A stretch of DNA of 64,000 bases from GWA1-54-12 sp964489845 (GTDB lineage: Bacteria > Patescibacteriota > Minisyncoccia > UBA6257 > GWB1-50-10): positions 1 to 64,000 of the forward strand of contig CAZAZV010000001.1 in assembly GCA_964489845.1 (NCBI GenBank). The letters are read 5' to 3'. The translations under genes were made by a program, and so were the position numbers. Each line of letters starts with the position of its first letter. Positions within the stretch are counted from its first letter, which is position 1. Under the pieces are notes generated by a model. That model saw nothing but the letters and a program-made list of their open reading frames with translations, was not told the origin of the DNA and made no database searches. Positions 58,072-64,000 of this stretch are shown in pieces.

Positions 58072-59000
58072 ACGACACTCGTCTTCTGCGCCTTCCTGAC
58101 ATAGTCGTACGCGGAAAGCGCGGCCTTCACGCCGTCACCGGCGGATATGTTGTTCTGCTTATACGGGTCGTCGGTCACGTCTCCTGCGGCGAAGATGCCG
58201 GGAACCGATGTCGCGCCCCGCTTCGAATCGACGATGATTTCCCGCTTCTCGTTCAACTCCGTGAGTCCTTCGACGGGTTCCGAGTTCGGGACGGAACCGA
58301 TTTCCACGAACACGCCCTGCACGGGGATTGTTTTAGGTTCTCCGCCCTGTTCATATGTAAGTCCCGAGACGAATGCGTCGCCATCAATCGATTTCGTCTG
58401 CGCATTCAAAAGCACCGTCACTCGTTCGTGTTTCTGGATTTCTTCCTGCGTCAGAGGGTCGCCGCGGAGTACCGCGCTCCGGTTCACGACATACACATGC
58501 TCCGCGTACGGCAAGAGGTCAACCGCCGCCTCGAGCCCCGCATTACCGCCACCCACGACGGCGACGTCTTTCCCCTTGAAAAGCGCGGCATCGCACGTCG
58601 AACAGTACGAAACGCCTTTGCCCTCGAACTTGTCCTCGCCGGGAACCGCGAGCTTCCGCCGCCGCCCGCCGGTCGCGACGATGACCGCCCACCCCTCGTA
58701 TGACTCACCGTGCTCGGTGCGGACGGTAAAACCGCTCCCGCTGCGCTCCACGCGGGAAACGCGGGAACCCGTCTTGATGTCCAGAACCTCCTCGTAGCGC
58801 CGCAGGTGACTCTCGAATTTTTTCGCGAGCGCAAGCCCGTCAAGGTGGATATCGCCGATCCAGTTCTCGATGTCATCCGATACGAGCGACTGCCCACCGA
58901 ATTCCTCGGTGAGGAGCAGCGTCTTGAGACGCTTCCGCGCCGCATAGACGCCCGCCGCGACGCCCGCCGGCCCTCCGCCGACGATAATGATGTCATACAT
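58068..59000 (-). CDS. trxB: thioredoxin reductase
   Basis: This 310-aa flavoprotein has the FAD-binding start IIIVGGGPAGVAAGVYAARK and the redox pair CSTC in GVSYCSTCDAALF near residue 135. The NADPH motif is VAVVGGGNAGLEAAVDL, and the C-terminal FAD motif is GIFAAGDVTDDPYKQ. It reduces thioredoxin or glutaredoxin-like proteins. The promoter overlaps head to head with that of the glutaredoxin gene. Confidence 0.95.
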   Translation of the reverse strand: MYDIIIVGGGPAGVAAGVYAARKRLKTLLLTEEFGGQSLVSDDIENWIGDIHLDGLALAKKFESHLRRYEEVLDIKTGSRVSRVERSGSGFTVRTEHGESYEGWAVIVATGGRRRKLAVPGEDKFEGKGVSYCSTCDAALFKGKDVAVVGGGNAGLEAAVDLLPYAEHVYVVNRSAVLRGDPLTQEEIQKHERVTVLLNAQTKSIDGDAFVSGLTYEQGGEPKTIPVQGVFVEIGSVPNSEPVEGLTELNEKREIIVDSKRGATSVPGIFAAGDVTDDPYKQNNISAGDGVKAALSAYDYVRKAQKTSVV

Positions 59001-59010
59001 AACGCTCCGT

Positions 59011-59060
59011 ATTATAGCGCGGGAACGTAAAGTTGCCAAAACGTAATTCGTTCGTATAAT
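59011..59060. promoter_or_regulatory. divergent overlapping promoters of trxB and the glutaredoxin gene
   Basis: For trxB, the minus strand has TTGGCA and TATAAT with a 17-bp spacer (59011-59039). For the glutaredoxin, the plus strand has TTGCCA at 59033-59038 and TATAAT at 59055-59060, 16 bp apart. Both -35 boxes share the same TTGCCAA bases, so polymerase binding is mutually exclusive. Confidence 0.85.
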
Positions 59061-59067
59061 GTATGAT

Positions 59068-59307
59068 ATGCATCACGTCACCATATACACCACGCCGACT
59101 TGTGTGTACTGCAAGATGGCGAAACAGCTCTTTAACGAACACAGCATTGCGTATGAAGAAAAAAACGTCGCCGTTGACGACGCCGCCGCGGAGGAGATGA
59201 TACAGAAATCGCGGCAGATGGGGGTTCCGGTCATCGACATCGACGGAAACATCATTGTCGGCTTCAACAAGCCGAAGTTGATGGAACTGCTGAACATCAA
59301 AGAATAA
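59068..59307 (+). CDS. glutaredoxin-like protein
   Basis: This 79-aa thioredoxin-fold protein has the YTTPTCVYCKMAKQ active site (CVYC) near residues 11-14. The cis-proline motif is MGVPVIDID and the end is GFNKPKLMELL. It is NrdH/GrxC-like, probably reduced by the neighbouring TrxB, and could serve the B12 reductase. ATG 59068 is chosen because the -10 box occupies 59055-59060, overlapping the in-frame ATG at 59059; the mRNA should be leaderless. Confidence 0.9.
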   Translation: MHHVTIYTTPTCVYCKMAKQLFNEHSIAYEEKNVAVDDAAAEEMIQKSRQMGVPVIDIDGNIIVGFNKPKLMELLNIKE

Positions 59308-59326
59308 GTTTCTCGAATCGAGAGAT

Positions 59327-59363
59327 AAAGAAACAGCCAGCTGTCGGGACTGGTTGCTTCTTT
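59327..59363 (+). terminator. terminator of the glutaredoxin gene
   Basis: An imperfect 14-position stem (AAAGAAACAGCCAG/CTGGTTGCTTCTTT) with a 9-nt loop lies 20 nt after the stop codon and ends in TTTGTCT. Confidence 0.65.
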
Positions 59364-59538
59364 GTCTGCACATTGAACCTTGAAGAATGTACCGCGGTGG
59401 CACACAATAAAAAATATGCGCCACCGCGTGTACGGATGGATACAAAGCGCTTTACAGTCAATACAACGGCACGTAGAATTAACGCAGGGAAGGTGGGTAT
59501 CGCTCACAAGCACGAAACGCCCGCCGGTCAATTTATAG
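59364..59538. other. non-coding stretch before tRNA-Lys(CTT)
   Basis: It holds a 9-bp perfect hairpin (CGCGGTGGC at 59393-59401 with GCCACCGCG at 59420-59428, 18-nt A/T-rich loop). A short reading frame running into the tRNA has no ribosome site and is not called. Nothing else is seen. Confidence 0.5.
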
Positions 59539-59611
59539 CCCCCCATAGCTCAATTGGCAGAGCATCCGCCTCTTAAGCGGTTGGTTTCTGGTTCGAGTCC
59601 AGATGGGGGGA
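59539..59611 (+). tRNA. tRNA-Lys(CTT)
   Basis: The cloverleaf has acceptor CCCCCCA/TGGGGGG, anticodon loop CTCTTAA (CTT) on a CCGC/GCGG stem, and T-arm TCTGG-TTCGAGT-CCAGA. The recG start lies 9 nt after it. Confidence 0.92.
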
Positions 59612-59620
59612 CACCCTTGT

Positions 59621-61705
59621 ATGAACCTCTCAACTCCCCTCACGGCAATCCCCCGCGCGAAGCGATTCCTCCCGAAATTGAAAAAACTCGACATCGGGAC
59701 GGTTCGCGATTTGCTGTACCATTTCCCGTCCCGCTACGACGATTTCTCGCACATCACGCCCATCGCACACAGTGCGGCGGGCGTTGCTTGCACGGTGCGC
59801 GGAACCATCGCGAATATCGCGGTGCGCCGGCTCTGGCGGCGAAATATGAGCATCGTCAACGCTGTTGTTTCCGACGAGACCGGCTCCGTGCGAATTGTGT
59901 GGTTCAATCAGCCGTACCTTGCAAATACGCTGAAACCCGGAACGCACGTGAATATCGCCGGCGTCCCGTCCGCACGGACCGGCGAACTGCTCTTCTCGAA
60001 CCCGGCACATGAAACGATAACGCACGGTACGCCGAGCCACACGGCGCGCATCATACCGGTCTATCCGCAAACAAGAGGGCTCACGTCCCGGGGGCTTAGA
60101 TACCTCATAAAACCGCTCCTCGAGGAGTCATACGAAGATCCGCTGCCGGAAACGGTACGGGAAGCGGCGCACCTCTCCGACGTGAACCGAGCGCTGCACG
60201 ACGCCCATTTCCCGGAAAACGACAAAGATGCGCGGAGTGCGATGTACCGATTCGTGTTCGAGGAACTGTTCACGTTCCAGCTCTACCAAACGCTCCGCCG
60301 GCGAAGATTCGCGGCACATCCCGCCTTTCCCATACCATCCGACCCGGTGTACACGGAGCAGCTCATCGCCGCTTTGCCGTTCAAGCTCACCGAATCGCAG
60401 GAAGGGGTTCTCGGAGAAATACGGGAAGATATCGCGAAACCATATCCGATGCGCCGCCTCCTCCAGGGAGACGTCGGCTCCGGAAAAACGGTCATCGCGT
60501 CCCTCGCCGCACTCTCCGCGGCGCGTGCCGGATACCAGTCGGCACTCTTGGCGCCGACCGAGATACTCGTGAACCAGCACTTCGAAACGTTTATGAAGCT
60601 TTTCCCTGATTACGGTGAGGGTGTAGCACTTCTCACGGGCTCCCGCGCGGTGCTCTGCTACGGAGACGGGCTCGTAAAGGCGACGAAGCGGGGCGAGGTG
60701 ACGAAAAAAATTGCTGAGGGGAACGTCCGCATCGTGATCGGTACGCATGCACTCATTCAGAAGCACGTGACGTTCCGCGCGCTCGCGCTCGCCGTCATCG
60801 ACGAGCAGCACCGGTTCGGCGTGGAGCAACGGGCGTCACTCTTGAGATCCGCAGCCGAGCAGGGCGCAATGCCCCATCTTCTCAGTATGACAGCGACACC
60901 CATCCCCCGCTCACTCGCACTCACTATGTGGAGCGATATGGACGTTTCATACCTCGCCGAACTGCCACAGGGAAGGAAACGCATCCTCACGTACGTCGTC
61001 CCACCAGAGAAACGCACCGGCGCATACGAGTTCCTGCGCAAACAGATTCGGGAAGGGAGGCAAGTGTTCGTCATTTGTCCGCGGATAGAAAAACTTGACG
61101 GCGAGGAAACGGAACTGAAAACCGTGACCGAGGAATACGAAAAACTCTCGAAGCACGTGTTTCCCGACCTCCGCGTCGGACTCCTCCACGGAAGACAAAA
61201 GAGCGAAGAAAAAGGAAGTACGATGCAGGCATTCTCGAAAGGAGACCTCGACCTGCTGGTCGCCACATCGGTCATAGAAGTCGGCGTGGATATACCGAAC
61301 GCGTCGACGATGCTCATCGAAGGAGCGGAGCGCTTCGGCCTCGCGCAACTGTACCAGCTGCGCGGCCGCGTAGGACGAGGAACGCATCAATCGTACTGCC
61401 TGCTCTTCACGGACTCCTCGGCGCCCGAGGTGAAAGAACGCCTCGAACGCGTCGCGAAAGCGAAAAACGGTTTGGAGTTGGCGGAATACGACTTGCGCCT
61501 CCGCGGTCCCGGCGAACTTTTTGGAACGACGCAAACCGGCATGCCCGACCTCGCGATGAAAGCGATTCAAAACCCCGCCATCGCGAAACAGGCGCGCTCG
61601 TTCGCCGCCGCGGTGCTTGACGCCGACCCGACGCTCGAGTCGCACGCCGCGCTCAAACGAAACATCAAATTGCTTATCGAATCCCTACGCGGAACTTCCG
61701 CGTGA
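59621..61705 (+). CDS. recG: ATP-dependent DNA helicase RecG
   Basis: This 694-aa branch-migration helicase has an N-terminal wedge/OB domain (about 50-150; FPSRYDDFSHITPI, VRGTIANI). Helicase motif I is LLQGDVGSGKT near residue 285 and motif II is VIDEQHRFGVEQR. MSATPIPR-like LSMTATPIPRSLALTMWSDMD follows, then LLHGRQKSEEK, VSVIEVGVDIPNA-type sequence and RGRVGRGTHQSYC. It starts right after tRNA-Lys, so processing of the shared transcript would release both. Confidence 0.95.
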   Translation: MNLSTPLTAIPRAKRFLPKLKKLDIGTVRDLLYHFPSRYDDFSHITPIAHSAAGVACTVRGTIANIAVRRLWRRNMSIVNAVVSDETGSVRIVWFNQPYLANTLKPGTHVNIAGVPSARTGELLFSNPAHETITHGTPSHTARIIPVYPQTRGLTSRGLRYLIKPLLEESYEDPLPETVREAAHLSDVNRALHDAHFPENDKDARSAMYRFVFEELFTFQLYQTLRRRRFAAHPAFPIPSDPVYTEQLIAALPFKLTESQEGVLGEIREDIAKPYPMRRLLQGDVGSGKTVIASLAALSAARAGYQSALLAPTEILVNQHFETFMKLFPDYGEGVALLTGSRAVLCYGDGLVKATKRGEVTKKIAEGNVRIVIGTHALIQKHVTFRALALAVIDEQHRFGVEQRASLLRSAAEQGAMPHLLSMTATPIPRSLALTMWSDMDVSYLAELPQGRKRILTYVVPPEKRTGAYEFLRKQIREGRQVFVICPRIEKLDGEETELKTVTEEYEKLSKHVFPDLRVGLLHGRQKSEEKGSTMQAFSKGDLDLLVATSVIEVGVDIPNASTMLIEGAERFGLAQLYQLRGRVGRGTHQSYCLLFTDSSAPEVKERLERVAKAKNGLELAEYDLRLRGPGELFGTTQTGMPDLAMKAIQNPAIAKQARSFAAAVLDADPTLESHAALKRNIKLLIESLRGTSA

Positions 61706-63560
61706 GGGTTCCGACGATGCGATGCATCGCCTCGTCAACCTCCGCAGACAAGAGCGTTCGTTCCGCGGAGCGGAACACGATGCGCAGCGTGATTCCTTGT
61801 CGCACGCCGCGCTCATCGATATATTCGTCGACCAAGTCAACGTCCTCGATGAGGTCCGTATCGGAAAGCTCGACGTTCTCCATCACGCTCCCGATTTTCA
61901 CATCCGCGGGGAGCGAGAGCGACAGGTCGCGCGCCACAGCGGGGTATTTCGGTATCGGTTGATACCCCCGTTCCCAATCGACGACGGCAAGCAGTTGCTC
62001 CGCGTCGAGTTCCGCGTACGAATATCGCCGCTCCCGCACGACGCTCCCGAGCCCTTTCCCGTCAGCCGTGACCGACACGCCCTCGCGCCCGCCGGCAAGC
62101 TCGTCCATGGCGAAATCGGTCAGTCCCAGTTTTTCCAAAAGTTCTTCCACGAATCCCTTCACCGCGAAAAACGTTTCCGCGCGCTTATCGCCCGCGGCGA
62201 TGGCAAGTCCGTAACGCTCCCCCGCCTTCGGGAATACCTTGCCGATCTCGAAAAGTTTCACGGAGTCGTAAAACTTCAGGTTCTCGGAAACGCACGCGAG
62301 CAGAGATGGAGCGAGCGACGTTCGCAGGTACGCCTTGTCGTTCGCAAGCGGATTTGCGAGTTTCACGTCTCCTGCATCGCGGAACGAGTCGGTATACACC
62401 TCGTCAATGCCGAAACCGGTAAGGATGTCACGGACGAGCGTCGCGAACGCGAAATGTTCATCGACTTCATGCGCGCCGACGCGGAGCACGGGTGTTTCAC
62501 TCGGCACCGCACCGTATCCGTAAAGCCGCACGATTTCTTCCGCAAGGTCCGTTTCCGTCTCAATATCGTCGCGCAGCGGCGGGACGGAAATTTTTTCCCC
62601 GGAAACGGTAAATCCGAGTCGTTTCAAAAAGCGCACCGCTTCCGCTTTCGCGAGATGGAGTCCGGTAAGGCGCTCAAAGTGCGGGAAGGAGAAAAGCACG
62701 TGTCGTTCCCGCGGGGTGCGGGGTGCGGTATCGGTGGTCGCGCCGGGCCGCGCCGCACCGATGTCCTGCAAGAGTTCGGAGACGCGATGCATGCCGGCCT
62801 CCGCAAGAAGCGGCGAGAGCGGGTGCGAGAAGCGGAGCGAGGCGTCGGTCACGAGCCCGAGACGCTTCGAGGTCCGATAGATGCTCCGCGAATCGAATGT
62901 TGCCGCTTCGAGCACGATGCGTTTTGTATGTTCCGACACCGCCGCGCGCTCGCCCCCCTTCACGCCGGCAATGGCAAGCGGCCCCTTCGCGTCAGCGATG
63001 AGGAGCGTATCCGGCGTCAGTTCATAGGTTTTCCCCTCGATGGTGGTAATCCGCTCGCCTCTCGCGGCGGGGCGCACCACAATGCCCCCCTCGAGCTTGT
63101 CGGCGTCAAACGCATGGAGCGGCTGGCCGACTTCGAGCATTGCAATGTTCGTGGCGTCAACCACGTTGTTCACGGGGCGCAAACCGCACTCGATGAGTAC
63201 CGTCTGCACCCATTTCGGCGACTGCTTCACCCGCACATCGGCACACTCCCGCGCGACGTAGCGGGAGCACAGGAGCGGATTCTTGACGGTGACGCTTACG
63301 GTTCCTCTCTTGCCGGACGTCTTTCCGAACACGAGTTTCGGCGCAGCCGTTTTTTTGAGTCCGAGCACCGCCCGCGCTTCCTGCGCGACGCCGACATGGG
63401 AGGCGGCATCGGTATAGCGGTTCGAAGGAATGGCGACTTCAATCGCCCCTCCGGGCGCATCTTCCGTTTCGAACGAATGTGTGGTGAGCGCTTCGATAAG
63501 CTTCTGTTTGCTCGTAAGCTCGGGAAGGTATCGCTTCAAGAGTGTGTAGGAAATCTTCAT
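61674..63560 (-). CDS. pheT: phenylalanyl-tRNA synthetase beta subunit, lacking the N-terminal tRNA-binding domain
   Basis: This 628-aa subunit (usual length about 790) starts MKISYTLLKRYLPELTSKQK and lacks the EMAP-II/OB domain. B3/B4 editing domains (about 60-290; NNVVDATNIAMLEVGQPLHAFDADKL), the B5 domain (HVLFSFPHFERLTGLHL), the core and a C-terminal FDX-ACB domain (YPAVARDLSLSLP, FRSAERTL) are present. It pairs with PheS directly upstream. Its end overlaps recG by 32 bp. Confidence 0.95.
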   Translation of the reverse strand: MKISYTLLKRYLPELTSKQKLIEALTTHSFETEDAPGGAIEVAIPSNRYTDAASHVGVAQEARAVLGLKKTAAPKLVFGKTSGKRGTVSVTVKNPLLCSRYVARECADVRVKQSPKWVQTVLIECGLRPVNNVVDATNIAMLEVGQPLHAFDADKLEGGIVVRPAARGERITTIEGKTYELTPDTLLIADAKGPLAIAGVKGGERAAVSEHTKRIVLEAATFDSRSIYRTSKRLGLVTDASLRFSHPLSPLLAEAGMHRVSELLQDIGAARPGATTDTAPRTPRERHVLFSFPHFERLTGLHLAKAEAVRFLKRLGFTVSGEKISVPPLRDDIETETDLAEEIVRLYGYGAVPSETPVLRVGAHEVDEHFAFATLVRDILTGFGIDEVYTDSFRDAGDVKLANPLANDKAYLRTSLAPSLLACVSENLKFYDSVKLFEIGKVFPKAGERYGLAIAAGDKRAETFFAVKGFVEELLEKLGLTDFAMDELAGGREGVSVTADGKGLGSVVRERRYSYAELDAEQLLAVVDWERGYQPIPKYPAVARDLSLSLPADVKIGSVMENVELSDTDLIEDVDLVDEYIDERGVRQGITLRIVFRSAERTLLSAEVDEAMHRIVGTLTRKFRVGIR

Positions 63561-63562
63561 GG

Positions 63563-64000
63563 TTATGAAAACTGTCTCGTAAACCGCGCATCGCCGGAAT
63601 AAAAGAGGCGTATGTCGGGGATGCGGTACTTCACCATGGCGAGCCGGTCCATGCCGACGCCGAACGCAAAGCCCCGCACATCCCGCGGGTTGTACCGCGC
63701 CGCATCAAACACGTTCCGGTGCACCATGCCGGCACCCATCATCTCAAGCCACTTCGAACCCGCCTGCGGTGAGCTTGTCGAACCCGTGAACTTGATATCA
63801 ACCTCGATACTCGGCTCGGTGAACGGGAAATAGCTCGGCCGGAAGCGGAGCGCGACACCGGGACCGAAGAGGCGGCGGAAAAATGTTTCGATAACATATT
63901 TCAGGTGTGCGAATGAAACGTTGTCGCCCACCATCAGGCCTTCAACCTGGTAAAAATTGTATTCGTGAGACACGTCGGTCGCCTCATAGCGAAATACGCG
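63563..64000 (-). CDS. pheS: phenylalanyl-tRNA synthetase alpha subunit, partial
   Basis: The C-terminal part of class II PheS is present. It reads in from the window edge (RVFRYEATDVSHEYNFYQVEGL) with motif 2 FRPSYFPFTEPSIEVDI, then WLEMMGAGMVHRNVF and motif 3 GFAFGVGMDRLAMVKY. The 5' end lies beyond position 64000. It is 2 nt upstream of pheT. Confidence 0.95.
   Translation of the reverse strand, partial: RVFRYEATDVSHEYNFYQVEGLMVGDNVSFAHLKYVIETFFRRLFGPGVALRFRPSYFPFTEPSIEVDIKFTGSTSSPQAGSKWLEMMGAGMVHRNVFDAARYNPRDVRGFAFGVGMDRLAMVKYRIPDIRLFYSGDARFTRQFS

Noticed and set aside
59373..59576. A 67-codon frame running into tRNA-Lys(CTT)
   Set aside because: It has no Shine-Dalgarno sequence and its C-terminal part is the tRNA itself.
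61617..63602. A 661-codon plus-strand frame opposite pheT
   Set aside because: It is an antisense shadow of pheT with Arg/His-rich composition and no motifs.

Overview
The window reads as a contiguous piece of a Candidate Phyla Radiation genome (Patescibacteria, most likely Parcubacteria/Paceibacteria; the exact class is not decided here). The evidence is tight packing with many ATGA overlaps, moderately high GC in the core, single-TM hypothetical proteins typical of these genomes, translation proteins trimmed to the minimum (RF-1 without domain 1, PheT without the tRNA-binding N-domain, ThrS without TGS), a split transketolase, lower glycolysis plus the non-oxidative pentose phosphate pathway, type IV pilus parts, and no biosynthetic operons. 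There is one 100-N scaffold gap at 41780-41879. No rRNA or CRISPR array was seen.

Layout. 1-4100: two small proteins, tRNA-Asn, a 2H phosphoesterase, an anchored protein, glycerate kinase and tRNA-Lys(TTT). 4100-16400 (mostly minus): PIG-L deacetylase, B12-dependent ribonucleotide reductase, the bS21-YbeY-FtsA-FtsZ division operon, HIT, HisRS, signal peptidase I, Pth (plus), a PilM-PilN fusion, a pilin-like protein and envelope proteins. 16400-21021: a carbon operon (gap-rpiB-rpe-tktN-CPA2 antiporter). 21060-28640: an AT-richer metallopeptidase-like gene, a 46-aa gene, dnaE, thrS and miaA.

28640-35010 is an AT-richer accessory island. It holds a minus-strand cassette (frameshifted methyltransferase, adenylate kinase-GTP cyclohydrolase II fusion, CYTH protein, unknown 374-aa protein), then gene fragments, a radical-SAM/SPASM maturase that has lost its N-terminus, a peptidase-MA-like protein, and a small gene for a peptide with six clustered cysteines, which looks like a RiPP precursor.

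35100-53850 is core again: gatB, rplK-nusG-secE, gyrB, rpmE-rplY-prfA, a murein hydrolase, FBP aldolase, a PfkB kinase, tktC, a RecB/Cas4-like nuclease, cysS, dnaB, recR, rplU and an MscS-like protein. 53850-55700 is a tRNA cluster (Ala, Pro, Arg) with dispersed repeats and a dead IS element. 55700-64000: a glycosyltransferase-like protein, CCA-adding enzyme, TrxB/glutaredoxin as a divergent redox pair, tRNA-Lys(CTT), RecG, PheT and partial PheS.

How it works together: gap, rpiB, rpe, tktN, tktC, fba and the PfkB kinase form a fermentative sugar-phosphate network. Translation and division genes form the core operons. The most novel signals are (1) a pair of structured RNAs with covarying helices directly upstream of rpmE and dnaB, (2) the AK-GCHII/CYTH cassette, and (3) the decayed cysteine-rich RiPP-like locus. 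Several genes (gap, fba, glutaredoxin, secE and others) have a -10 box ending 6-10 nt before the start codon, suggesting leaderless or near-leaderless mRNAs.
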